Positions 25,693 to 36,236 are shown, counted from the stretch's first letter. The stretch is DNA of 64,000 nucleotides from Mastacembelus armatus (GCF_900324485.2 NC_046638.1:719673-783672), one strand, 5' to 3'. Numbers and translations are program-made. The notes: generated from the letters alone by a model not told the origin.

Positions 25693-28600
25693 ATGTCGCG
25701 GAGGAAACAGCCCAAACCGAAGCACATCAGCTCGAACCATTTCTGTCTTCGTGAACACACAGGTGAGTCGCCTTCATTCCTTCATTCCTCTGTTCCCCTT
25801 GAGAACAAAACAGCTCATTTCTTTATTTGCTTATATCAGTTCTGTTATGGGCAATAATGTTCCTGTCACTGCATCTTTAAAGTATTCCTCCTTTGCAGTA
25901 GGACTGTAATGTACCTCACCCTGTACTATTAAGTTTTTCCTGTGATTTATTATGACGTTATTTCAGGATGTGGATTAAATCTGTTGAATTAAAGTTTAAA
26001 TGAATCCAACACATTAAAGTTCCTGCATGTGTGAGAGCTGCTTTTATAGAACATTTCCATTTTTTCTTAATTAACTGCACAGTTCACTCAGGTGAGAAAT
26101 TGGTTCTGATGTTTCGTAACTAATCTTTAAATGTGTTTTCAGGTGTTTAAGTAAAACCTATTAACCTGGTGTTCATTTAGAAAGATGATGTTTAGAAAGG
26201 AAGTGCAGCTTTGTGTTATGACACATTAGTGTTTAAATGTTTGTGTGTGTTTCACCTGTTTCAGAAGACGCCTCTCCCAGGCCGGATCCTCCTGCTGTGG
26301 ATTTCTGTGCTCCTGTCTGCAGCCGATGCCGTGCTGAGTTCGGTGCTCCGTCAGACCTGAACCTCCATCAGACACGCTGCTCTTTAAATCCTCCTGCTCT
26401 GATTGGGGGTGAGGATGAAGATCTGCTGTCCGCCTATGAAACTTCCCCTGCAGCCTCGTCAGCAGAGGAGCTGGGTCACACAGTCAGTCAGTCTGCCCGT
26501 TCACAGGACAGAGACTATGAAAGTGCAGAACTCGCAGCTTGTTTCAGCAGCAACAGAAGTCACAGCAGCGTCGAAAGCTCAGGGAGCTCCAGCAGCGACC
26601 AGACCAGCACCTGCACCAAATCCAACACTGACTCAGCCTCTCCACCTCAGCGTGGCTGCCTCCAGGAGCCAGCAGGACACCAGTGGATGCAGAGCAACGT
26701 CATCGAAAACCTGGAGAGCACTCAAGTGGCCATGGATCAGTTTTGTCAGCAGACTCACTGGGACCGGCGCCACAGTAAGACCACCATCCTGTCTCTGCTG
26801 CAGCAGCTCCTCGCCCTGCAAGTACAGCAACTCCACCAGCTGCAGCTGATCGATCAGATCCGACACCAGGTTCTGCTGTTTGCCTCTCACAGCGTCCAGA
26901 TGCCAGAGACCCTGGTGATCTGCACCAAAGACCCGTCACCGCCACAATCCACTAATCAGCTGACGGCTCTCAGTGTCCGCCTGTCTCAGCAGCTAGCTGC
27001 AGCTGCAGGTTTAGCCGAACGCTTCTCTAGTCAGTCTGCAAATCAGGTCTCAGCCCTGGAGCAGTTACAGCAAAGTGGCAGCAGGGAGCTGCTGTCAGAC
27101 TCTGAAGCCCCCCAAACCAACAGTGAGCTCATCACCTCAGCTGTTCACAGACATTGTTCCAAACACCACATGTTCTGTGAGTTCTCAGACTGCCAAGCCA
27201 AGATGTCCTCTCTGACGTTTAGCAGTAACCACTTCATCAGCAGGACCTCAGGAAGCTCTCCCCTCCGTGAGCCTGCACCCAGCTCTGAGCACACAGCTTC
27301 TGACTCAAACATCAGTGTGGAGGATGTGGATGCTCTGGCCCAGCAGAGGGAACACAAGAATCTGACTCTCTCTGGTGTCACACTGTCCTCAAAAGACTTT
27401 CTCTTCAAATGGAAATGCAGATTTTGTGCCAAAGTCTTCAGGAGTGACAGAACTTTGCAAATTCATCTGCGATCCCACACCAGAGAACAGCTGTACAGAT
27501 GCAACGTCTGTAGGAACAGGTTCTCCACCCAGGGGAACTTCAAGGTTCATTTTCAGAGGCACACAGAAAAGAACCCACACATCCAAACGAACTGTCATCC
27601 TGTTCCACAGCACCTGGTCAACATCCAAACCAATGCTGAGATTCCTCACAGGGTAGCTTCCCCACCTGGGAAAGCAGCTGGCAGATGGTTGGACAGGTCA
27701 CCACCCCCAGTTACCTTTGGTCTGGACACGTTGGCCGTGACCAATCTGCCCCCTCTCATCAAAAAAGAAGAGCAGCAGATCTCAGCTTGTGTTCAGCCCT
27801 CTCAAGGCGATCTTGAGTGTGTCCTCTGCCACCGAATGCTCAGCTGTCAGAGCGCCCTCAGGATGCATTATCGGACTCACACAGGGCAGCACCAGTGTAA
27901 GCTGTGCAGCTGGGCCTTCACAACCAAAGGAAACCTGAAAACACATCAAGCTGTTCACGTTGCAACTGGACCATTGAGGGCCCAGCTCCCGTGCCTCATC
28001 TGTCAGAGGAAGTTTACCAATGCTGTGGTGCTGCAGCAACACGTGCACATGGAAAGTGACGAGCCCGGGGCTAATCAGAAATATGCAAAAGATTCAGACA
28101 TAACAGTGAATCATGAGGAGAACGTGGGCGACAGTGACAGGAACGTTTGTGAGAGCAGATTGTCTAAGCTCAAACCCTCGTCCATCCGTTTGTTCTCGTC
28201 ATTTCATAAAGATTTGACTGATGCTAAGGAGAAGACATGCTACTGTGGGCCACCGCTGCTTACATGGATCAGAACAGAGAGGCCAGAAGGTCCAACTGAA
28301 GAACATGGTCAAACAAGGCACCAGCAGGCTGCTGGCACGTCCCTGTTTTATCATAGTTCTGCTTCCACGCAGTTTCTGCTGCCAAAAGACAAAGACTCAC
28401 TTTATCTAAAAACCAGAAACCATCATGAGTCTTTCCAGACATGGCTCAACTCAACCAGGTTAACTCTCCATGCATCTGCTTCAATACCTGCTGGCCTGAA
28501 ATTCAACCACACAGAGGATTCCCTAAACCTGATTCGCAACTGCAGAGAAAAGAGGGTCCTGAAGAACCTTTTCTGTGATATCTGTGGGAAGAACTTTGCC

Positions 28601-30758
28601 TGTAAAAGTGCCTTGGATATCCACTACAGGAGCCACACCAAGGAGAGACCATTTCCCTGTGCAGTATGTAACAGGGGCTTCTCCACCAGGGGGAATCTCA
28701 AACAACACATGCTCACACATCGAGCGAGGGACTTCCCGTCATGTCTGTTTGAACCCTTCAGTCCTGCCCGAGGACTGATCCACAGTGGCTCCTTCTCATC
28801 TCTGGAATCACAAGCTGTGAAGAGAGATGTGGTTCCTCTCTGGGGCGATTGTTGTGGTCATTCACAGAGTTCCTCTGCAGCACCAACCCTCCGGACTCCC
28901 AGACAACATCACTGCAACAGGTGTGGGAAGAGCTTCTCCTCGTCCAGTGCTCTGCAGAGCCACGAGAGGACTCACACCGGGGAGAGGCCATTTGCCTGTC
29001 CTATCTGTGGAAGAGCTTTTACAACCAAAGGAAATCTGAAGGTTAGCTCCACCCACAGTGTAAATACTCCCAGGGCTTCTCCACCACAGGGACTTGCCAA
29101 AGTCCAGCTTTTGTTTACCCCCATTTTAGAGACACATTCTGGGTTTAGAGTTGGGCACTATGATACTAAACCCAAGTACTCGTGGGATATTAAAGTCCAT
29201 TCTGTCCATGTTCCACTGCAAGTTCAGGCCTTCTGTTAATTTAATAATGATATGGACATGAACAACAGCCAGTGGGAAGACCACTCAGACAGAACGCAGA
29301 ACATTCATTAGAACAATCATTAGGTTCTCACAGTGGTAGAGAGTCTTGGACACCACAAAGCAGGTGTCAGAAATAGGTACAACATGATCCAACTGTAACA
29401 CTGGCAGGTTCTTTAAAGTTCTATTTACAGTACCAATACAATGACCTGCCTGGTTAAAGGACTGGTTCCCAATCCAGCAGCTGATCCCAGACCACATGGG
29501 TGAAGACCAGGGACCACTAGACTATGGTACTGATGTAAGTGTGTTACAGTGATTTAAGCCCCAACAGGTGCTAGAAGCCGAGTCAGGTCTGATGTCTGTC
29601 CAGTCTGTGCGTTCTAAGCTTAGCACTGTCAATTAGCTTTTCATCTACCGCACTGATCCGAGGGGCAGAGCTGCCAATGTTCCTGTCTGACTGAAAAAAT
29701 CTTTTCATGTTCAACAGTTCTCATTACACACAGCTCCCCTGTGGCCCAGTGGTTAGGATTCAGGGGGACTGAGTCCCCATAAAGTAGTCCACATTTAACC
29801 AATACGGATGCGTCAAAAGAATAATCCTGACCATGAAACGGACCACGAAGGCAGAAGTCTGTTGTCACTGCTTCTGATCTGCAGAAAGTCCAAAACATTC
29901 AGAACATTAGACTTAGATATACTGAGCAGCTGCTCTGACTCACGAGGTGAAGATTTAATGATGTTTCACACTGGAACAATTTAGAGCAGGGGTCTCTAAG
30001 TCCAGTCCTCGAGGGCCACTGTCCTGATTGTTCTCCAACTACCCCTGTCCTTGCAGCTTCTGAACACACCTGGTCCAGATAATCAGCAGTGGGTAGGGAA
30101 GGGGGAGTTGGAAAACAAGCAGGACAGTGGCCCTCAAGGACTGGACTTAGAGACCCCTGATTTAGAGCATCCAAGTTCACTTCCCACAACATCTCAGCTG
30201 AAGTGAGGGGGTGGGTTTTGGGCTGAAATCCTGTTTAAAGTGTTTGGGTAAGTCCAGGCTGTCTGGGTGAAAACAAGGAATCTTAACCACAAAACTATAT
30301 AGGACCTGTTCATGGGGAGTCTTTTTGAAGACTACAGGTCATGGGATCTTAGGGGTCTTACATCACAACTTCACCTCCAAGAGAAACATACCATATATCC
30401 AACTCTCCATATAAAACGGACCTGTCTCGGGTCCACGTAGGGTTTTCAGCATGTGCAGACCAGTAACCATACTGCCCTCTTGCAGGTTCACATGGGAACT
30501 CACATGTGGAACAGCGCCCCCAGCAGGAGAGGACGCAGGCTTTCTCTGGACAGATCATCAGTGGGTACCTGGACTCGTCCGGTGAAGATTTTCATGCTGC
30601 CACAGAGGAGTCCGGCTCAGGACTGGAGCCAACGTCCAGAGGTGAATGATGCTAGTAGGGTTCAGAGTGAAGGTACGTCCTTCCTGCCAGGACACCTGAA
30701 GGACAGGACACCTGCAGACAGCACAGGTGGGCCCTGCTGTGGTTTATGGAGGAAATAA
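25693..30758 (+). CDS. sall1: Spalt-like C2H2 zinc-finger transcription factor, divergent sall1-type
   Basis: Three coding exons, 25693-25762, 26265-29041 and 30486-30758, give 1039 aa against about 1324 for human SALL1 (recalled). The start [11 protein letters not shown] is the NuRD-recruiting repressor motif of the family. A C2HC finger (CSRCRAEF...LHQTRC) lies near residue 35. The glutamine-rich dimerisation region reads [11 protein letters not shown]...[21 protein letters not shown]. Nine C2H2 fingers occur in SALL1 order: a pair near 406-459, a triplet near 541-620, a pair near 794-844 and a pair near 907-957. The last finger is split by intron 2 and is followed by [19 protein letters not shown], as in SALL1. 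Oddities: the linker inside the triplet is two residues short, the third triplet finger lacks its last canonical His, and the C-terminus ends soon after the final finger. Synteny with rbl2 and snx20 favours a sall1 paralogue, perhaps sall1b. A GTACGT at 30672 might allow a further 3' exon. Confidence 0.85.
29735..29765 (+). repeat. tRNA-Glu-like 5' half fragment in sall intron 2
   Basis: TCCCCTGTGGCCCAGTGGTTAGGATTC fits the acceptor strand and D-arm of vertebrate tRNA-Glu. No anticodon arm or T-arm follows, so it is a truncated tRNA-derived relic and not a tRNA gene. Confidence 0.5.
29979..30167. mobile_element. hAT-type MITE with 8-bp target duplication, sall intron 2
   Basis: The element spans 29987-30159 (173 bp). 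Its ends are 40-bp inverted repeats beginning CAGGGGTCTCTAAGTCCAGT and differing at about one position between arms. It is flanked by perfect 8-bp direct repeats ATTTAGAG at 29979-29986 and 30160-30167. CAGGG ends and 8-bp duplications are hallmarks of hAT transposons. There is no coding capacity, so it is non-autonomous. The near-perfect arms suggest a fairly recent insertion. Confidence 0.9.
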
Positions 30759-31135
30759 TTAGAAACACAGGAACAGAGCTGGAGAGATCAGCTCTGTGGA
30801 GCTTTGCCCAGCACATTACTAAAATCTGTGTCACAAAGTCCACGTTTCTGGAACTTTACAGGGTTTTGCTGTTTGAAAACTGTCATGTGCAATAATTAAA
30901 CTTTGTTCTTCAAAGGTTTCAGGCACATTGTGTGTTAATCACAAATGTAGAACAAATGCTGTCACCAATAAGGACCAAGGCTGAAACCAAGGACCACTGT
31001 CCCCCCACCAGGAGACGAACCACCAGGGGAAACATGAATGAAAAACACTTTTCATTGTTAGAAGTGAGGATTTACTGCGACGGCCCTGAGGGTCTGTTTC
31101 TAGACACCTGTATAAATCACTGATGTTACCACATG

Positions 31136-31207
31136 TCCCATGTGGTCTAGTGGTTAGGATTCCTGGTTTTTACCCAGCCGGTGTAGGTTTGATTCCCTCT
31201 TAGCTTA
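31136..31207 (+). pseudogene. tRNA-Glu pseudogene
   Basis: TCCCATGTGGTCTAGTGGTTAGGATTCCTGGTTTTTACCCAG matches tRNA-Glu through the acceptor 5' strand, D-arm and anticodon stem. The loop reads TTTTTAC where the gene has TTTTCAC, so the anticodon would be TTT. The anticodon stem's last pair, the T-arm and the 3' acceptor strand have decayed. It is most likely a retrotransposed or SINE-derived tRNA relic, not a functional tRNA. Confidence 0.7.
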
Positions 31208-31599
31208 TCTTGGTAAACACACATCAAATCTCTGACTTTGGCAGGAAAGGTCACATGGTTTAATCTCTGCCAGCAGCTGCTGCAGTGGAGCTGAACCTCA
31301 GGACTCTGAGGCCTTGACCCTCTACCCCCTCATCGAGGTTCTGCCTGGACTGAATAAAACCGGTCACTGAGAGCCAGACCCTGTTCTAGGACTTTGTTGG
31401 ATTAAGAACAATAACACCTTTAACTGCCAGACTCCACAGGCCTCTTTAAAACCAGTTCAAGTGACTTTTATACAGGAGCACCAGAAAATCCTGGATCTGC
31501 TGCTCCCTGTCCCTGTCACAGGGTGTTTTCTGTAGTTTCATGGCCACTACGCTGCAGAGCTTTACTAAAAAAAAAAATCAGAGAACAATAAAGGAAAGC

Positions 31600-32053
31600 C
31601 TTTGGATGTGCTTTTCCAGTGACCGCATATTTCTGCAGTCAGCAGGTCTTTGTGCGCAGCTCGGCACTTTGTTCCTCCGACAATGGAAATATTGAATAAC
31701 CAGGAGTCCTGCCAAACCCGCACAAGGGCCCATAGTGACAGGGGGACTGTGGCTTTGTTGCTGACCATGATGGCAGACCACAGTCCACACGGACTCACCG
31801 TGTCTGTCGGGAACCAAACAGGACGAGGGGCCAAACACAAGGGCTGGAACAGGGCAGGGGACAAACCAACACCGTGCAGTGAACAGACACACTAACCGAG
31901 AGAAGAGTCGCAGGGAATCAACAAAACCACAGTCCACGAACCATTCTGCGACCCAGGGAACCGAGAAAACAGGAACATACACGAAGACACACGACAATCA
32001 CCCACACAGAGAACGAAGAAACACGAGTATAGGAAACAAGGGATCCCAGAGAT

Positions 32054-32097
<44 letters not shown>

Positions 32098-32255
32098 AGG
32101 ACCACCACAGAACAAACATGCATCAAAGACACAGTGGAGCTTAAATAAACAGTGACCAGGTGAAACTAATGAGAACAGTAAAGCTGGAAACAATAAGGGG
32201 AGGAAGCACTTCAAAATAAGAGTCACAGGACAGGAAACAGGTCCAGGGTGTGACA
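31600..32255 (-). repeat. Possible solo LTR of a Gypsy-like element (fossil), limits uncertain
   Basis: Read on the minus strand, the block begins TGTCACACCCTGGACCTG at about 32255, the usual opening of many teleost Gypsy LTRs, and carries a TTTAAG-like TATA region near 32140. No internal coding part is seen, and neither the left limit nor a target duplication could be fixed. A short GAGCCA tandem array (about 32056-32097) lies within it. A non-LTR or unclassified repeat is equally possible. Confidence 0.3.
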
Positions 32256-32473
32256 GTTTGGGTCCTACAGGTTCATTAAAACACTCCTCTCCTCTTGATG
32301 AATTAAAGGTCATTTTCAAGCTTTGCAGCTGGATCCAGAGGTCATCAGGCTGCAAACCGACTTTTTACTGTGAAAATCCTTGTGTTTTTCAGAGAAGGCC
32401 TTTCTATATAAACTCCATCTTTGGCTATTGATCAGTGAACACCTGATGGCTCCTGATAAACCGTCTCAGTTCG

Positions 32474-32945
32474 AGGGTCTGACACAGGGGTTTCTAATAA
32501 ACCGACTGGGTCTGAGACAGGGGTTTCTAATAAACCGGCTGGGTCTGAGACAGGGGTTTCTAATAAACCGGCTGGGTCTGAGACAGGGGTTTCTAATAAA
32601 CCGACTGGGTCTGAGACAGGGGTTTCTAATAAACCGACTGGGTCTGAGACAGGGGTTTCTAATAAACCGGCTGGGTCTGAGACAGGGGTTTCTAATAAAC
32701 CGACTGGGTCTGAGACAGGGGTTTCTAATAAACCGGCTGGGTCTGAGACAGGGGTTTCTAATAAACCGACTGGGTCTGAGACAGGGGTTTCTAATAAACC
32801 GGCTGGGTCTGAGACAGGGGTTTCTAATAAACCGGCTGGGTCTGAGACAGGGGTTTCTAATAAACCGACTGGGTCTGAGACAGGGGTTTCTAATAAACCG
32901 GCTGGGTCTGAGACAGGGGTTTCTAATAAACCGGCTGGGTTCCTA
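32474..32945. repeat. 33-bp minisatellite, about 14 copies
   Basis: The unit is CTGGGTCTGAGACAGGGGTTTCTAATAAACCG(A/G). The copies are almost identical and differ mainly at one A/G position, whose order along the array is A G G A A G A G A G G A G G. As 33 is divisible by three, one frame stays open and would read LRQGFLINRLG repeatedly, but there is no sign that it is coding. Confidence 0.95.
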
Positions 32946-33189
32946 AAACGTGCTTAGCTTGGTATTTACACATGCTCGGTGTCAAAATGAAATTCCTCTT
33001 TTCAGAACAGAAATGTCCATGTTTGCTCAACCAGCCTGGCTGAGGTCAGACTGGGAGTTACTGGTTACTGGTCAGAGTTTAGGGTTATTCCAGTGTGCAG
33101 CTCTGTGTGCTGTGTGTTTAATATCATGTTTACCACAACACTGCCGTCTAGTTTCACTTCCCTCCACACCCTTTTTTCTTTACTGCTGT

Positions 33190-33334
33190 GAATTTATCCA
33201 CTGAGGCGCTTCCTCCTTCCTGCTCGTCTCTTTTCAACACCAGCACGCAGCTTTATATGTGTCTTCAGACCAGACGGAGGCTGTTTCTGCCTTCCTGGAC
33301 CCTTTACCCTTTACGTGGCCTAACGGGAGTGAAG
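33190..33334 (+). other. Possible 5' UTR exon of snx20
   Basis: A strong donor GTAAGA follows 33334 (GGGAGTGAAG|GTAAGA). The first coding exon of snx20 has its own acceptor (TGTTGCAG, ending at 33778) just before the ATG, so a non-coding upstream exon is expected. The left limit is a guess. Confidence 0.3.
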
Positions 33335-33483
33335 GTAAGAGACTTTCTATCGCTGCTCCTGAGGGCAAAGGTCATAAATCATGAACCAAACAGAGTCTGT
33401 GATGAAAGCTTACTAATACCACTAAAACAGGATGTTGCAGAAGTTTATCTATCTATCTATGTGTTCACATGGTCGGACTATAA

Positions 33484-33680
33484 GACCAGGGGCCCCTGGT
33501 TTTTCCTTGTTTTGCATCAGTTTGCATTAGTTTATCACATGTTTTTATTTGCTTTGTCTCTTTTTTCTGTGGCTTTTAGTAGTTCTTTTCTGGTCATGTG
33601 ATTAACTTCCCAACAAAACCGTCCTTACATAGCTCTCGTGTCTAGGGGTCCCCTGACCCCTTGGGCCCCGGGGCCTGTGC
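33484..33680. repeat. T-rich dispersed repeat with GGCCCCGGGGCCT, reverse copy
   Basis: Reverse-orientation relative of the 1960-2460 block. It has AGGGGCCCCTGG at about 33488, TTTTGCATC words and the palindrome GGCCCCGGGGCCT at 33664-33676. It lies just before the first coding exon of snx20. Confidence 0.5.
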
Positions 33681-33799
33681 ACCTGTTCTGTAACTCATCC
33701 ATCTCCTGCTGTTACCACCTGTGTGTTTATCGTCCCTGGAAAATACTCAAGCAGGCAAACTGTTTGTCCATGTTGCAGACCAGCTGTGGGTGTGAGCAG

Positions 33800-35672
33800 A
33801 TGGCAGGACCAGGTCCAGCATTGGCTGCAGGTAAACCAAAACCCACCCTCAGACCTGTAGTTTTATTCTGGACCTGGAGCCAGACACCAAGCAGGAGTCT
33901 TGCTGCTGTGTCCATCATTTTTACAAAAGTCTATATTTCTTATATATGAGAACGATCTGTGTGTGTGTGTGTGTGTGTGTGTGTCTGTGTGCAGCCAAAT
34001 CCCCCAGTTGTTCCAGTTTAACCACTAAAGAGCTGCAGCAGAACCTGAGGGCAGCGAAGCAGAGAGAGAGACCAGTCAGGCTGTTGTTTGAAATCCCAGC
34101 AACTCGAATTGTTGAACAGGCTCTGACCAAATACGTGGTGAGGAAATGAAGTACAAAGTTCTGAGGAAGTACTTTATGTACCGCTGGGTAGCTGACGTTA
34201 ACTACCTTATATACTTCTAATTTGAAGTACTTTATGTACCGCTGGGTAGCTGACGTCGACTACCTTATATACTTCTAATTTGAAGTACTTTATATACCGC
34301 TGGGTAGCTGACGTCGACTACCTTATATACTTCTAATTTGAAGTACTTTATATACCGCTGGGTAGCTGACGTCGACTACCTTATATACTTCTAATTTGAA
34401 GTACTTTATATACCGCTGGGTAGCTGACGTCGACTACCTTATATACTTCTAATTTGAAGTACTTTATGTACCGCTGGGTAGCTGACGTCAACTACCTTAT
34501 ATACTTCTAATTTGAAGTACTTTATGTACCGCTGGGTAGCTGACGTTAACTACCTTATATACTTCTAATTTGAAGTACTTTATGTACCGCCGGGTAGCTG
34601 ACGTCAACTACCTTATATACTTCTAATTTGAAGTACTTTATATACCGCCGGGTAGCTGACGTCAACTACCTTATATACTTCTAATTTGAAGTACTTTATA
34701 TACCGCTGGGTAGCTGACGTCAACTACCTTATATACTTCTAATTTGAAGTACTTTATATACCGCTGGGTAGCTGACGTCAACTACCTTATATACTTCTAA
34801 TTTGAAGTACTTTATATACCGCTGGGTAGCTGACATTAACTACCTTATATACTTCTAATTTGAAGTACTTTATATACCGCTGGGTAGCTGACGTTAACTA
34901 CCTTATATACTTCTAATTTGAATTTGGAATTTGGTGCCATATAAATTCATTTGACCTTGACCTTGACCTTGAGCAGTAATGGCTTCCTGTGTGTTTCCAG
35001 GTCTATGAGGTCGTGGTGATGCGTTCCGGCAGCTTCGATTCCCGCCGTGTTTCTGTTGAGCGCCGTTACAGCGACTTTTCCCGCTTCCACCACAAACTGC
35101 TGGAGGAGTTCGAGGAGGAGCTAGAGGATGTGGTTCTCCCCCGCAAACACCTCACTGGGAATTTCAGCCCTGAATTCATCTCGGAGCGACGTTTAGCTCT
35201 CCAGGACTATCTGGCCAAACTGTACGCCGCCCGCTGCGTCAGACAGTCTCCCCATTTCCCCAGGTTTTTCACGCAGCAGGAGCAGAAGCGAGCGCACAGC
35301 TTACTGCGAGCAGGCCAGTTTCAGCTGGCTCTGGACCAGCTGCAGATCATTTTAGAGATTGAGGAGAAGCTGCTGCCATGGCAGAGCCCCACCCTGATCG
35401 TACCCACCCTGTCCGCCCTCGCCGTCTGTTACCGGGACCTGGAGGAACCAGAGCAGGCGTTTGCTGTGGCTCACAGAGCGCTGCCTCCGGTCAGGCGGTA
35501 CGGCCTGAGCCACTACAGAGCCCCGCTGTTGGAGCTGCTGGTGGACTTGGGGTACCAGCTGGGTCGACCTGTGGCTCAGTTACAGGAGGAACTGACGGTA
35601 CTGAGAGATGCCGAGAGGGGGGAGGTGTCCTTCCGCTCTCTGAAGGAGTTAGTGGTGCAAGAGTTCATCTGA
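33800..35672 (+). CDS. snx20: Sorting nexin 20 (PX domain, PSGL-1-binding type)
   Basis: Coding exons 33800-33830, 33995-34137 and 35001-35672 give 281 aa (human SNX20, recalled, 316). The short N-terminus MAGPGPALAA joins SLTTKELQQ and LLFEIPATRIVE. The PX domain (about residues 40-150) contains YEVVVMRSGSFDSRRVSVERRYSDF and PRKHLTGNF, which bind phosphoinositides. The rest is the helical PXB-type region with TPR-like character, ending SLKELVVQEFI. VRLLFEI and RKHLTGNF fit SNX20 better than SNX21. The protein is an endosome-associated adaptor that moves PSGL-1 in leukocytes of mammals. Intron 2 is largely a 58-bp minisatellite. A neighbouring sall1 gene matches human 16q12. The first exon is the least certain part. 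Confidence 0.88.
33957..33985. repeat. GT microsatellite at the snx20 exon 2 acceptor
   Basis: About 14 GT units end roughly 10 bases before the acceptor TGTGCAG, so the run takes the place of a normal polypyrimidine tract. Confidence 0.85.
34165..34921. repeat. 58-bp minisatellite, about 13 copies, in snx20 intron 2
   Basis: The unit contains CCGCTGGGTAGCTGACGT, then ACTACCTTATATACTTCTAA and TTTGAAGTACTTTAT. The CCGC motif recurs at 34181, 34239, 34297 and so on to 34877, exactly every 58 bases. Variation is confined to a few sites (GTTAAC, GTCGAC or GTCAAC; TATG or TATA). It makes up most of the 863-base intron. Confidence 0.96.
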
Positions 35673-35787
35673 GGATGACCCAGGTGAACCAACTTATCTG
35701 GGTCACCTGGGTCAGACTTTTAGTTTTCACATGGAGCATTTTATTAACGTCTAACGTCTGTGAGGATTCTCCAGGTGAGTCAGTCTC

Positions 35788-35793
35788 AATAAA
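35788..35793 (+). promoter_or_regulatory. Candidate snx20 polyadenylation signal AATAAA
   Basis: AATAAA lies 116 bases after the snx20 stop, before a repeat-derived stretch. Confidence 0.55.
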
Positions 35794-35845
35794 GAAGCCA
35801 CATCCTGTTGCATTGACTCAGCCCCTGCTCTGACTAATGTCTTCT

Positions 35846-36032
35846 CAAGCTGCAGTCCTCCAGGGCCTTTGCAGCTTCTGATTGGATGAACACACCTGAT
35901 CCAGGTAAACAACAGTGGATGGAGCAGCAATAGATGGAACACAAGCAGGACAGTGGCTCTCGGGGACGGAGACAGACTCCTGTGCCCTAGAGCAGGGGTG
36001 GCCGGCCAATCCTGGTCCTTGAGGGCCATGTG
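35846..36032. mobile_element. Two hAT-MITE fragments
   Basis: 35846-35985 resembles a diverged copy of the 29987-30159 MITE: CAGTCCTCCAGGGCC, GCAGCTTCTGA, AACACACCTG, and CAAGCAGGACAGTGG near the right end. It is followed at 35994 by CAGGGGTGGCC...GGTCCTTGAGGGCC, the left end of another related element. Neither is complete. Confidence 0.6.
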
Positions 36033-36034
36033 TC

Positions 36035-36236
36035 AGTCCAGTAGACGCTGAGAGAGTCATGGGGGGGGGGTAGTATAGCTGAGAATAACAACTATATAAC
36101 AAACAGGAACATCTGGCCGTTGGAAAAGAAACGATGTCGGAGCCATAACAGTCGACTGTACATGTGGAGTGTGTGACGTCCTGATCTGTGAGATTTGGTT
36201 TAAATGTGAAATATGTCAGGAAGGAAAACCTGCAGT

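Larger units (their letters stand above)
30760..33185. other. Intergenic region sall-snx20
   Basis: No gene is recognised. Contents are a tRNA-Glu pseudogene (31136-31207), a repeat-derived block with a GAGCCA array (about 31600-32255) and a 33-bp minisatellite (32474-32945). The 188-aa open frame across the minisatellite is a repeat by-product. Confidence 0.6.

Noticed and set aside
31136-31207. Functional tRNA gene
   Set aside because: The T-arm and 3' acceptor strand do not pair; kept only as a tRNA-Glu pseudogene.
32380-32946. 188-aa open frame of LRQGFLINRLG repeats
   Set aside because: It is the 33-bp minisatellite read in one frame; near-identical DNA units and no flanking exon signals argue against a protein.
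33800-35672. snx21
   Set aside because: LLFEI, RKHLTGNF and the C-terminal SLKEL region with adjacent sall1-type gene fit SNX20 better; SNX21 has RKRLRRNF at the equivalent site as I recall.
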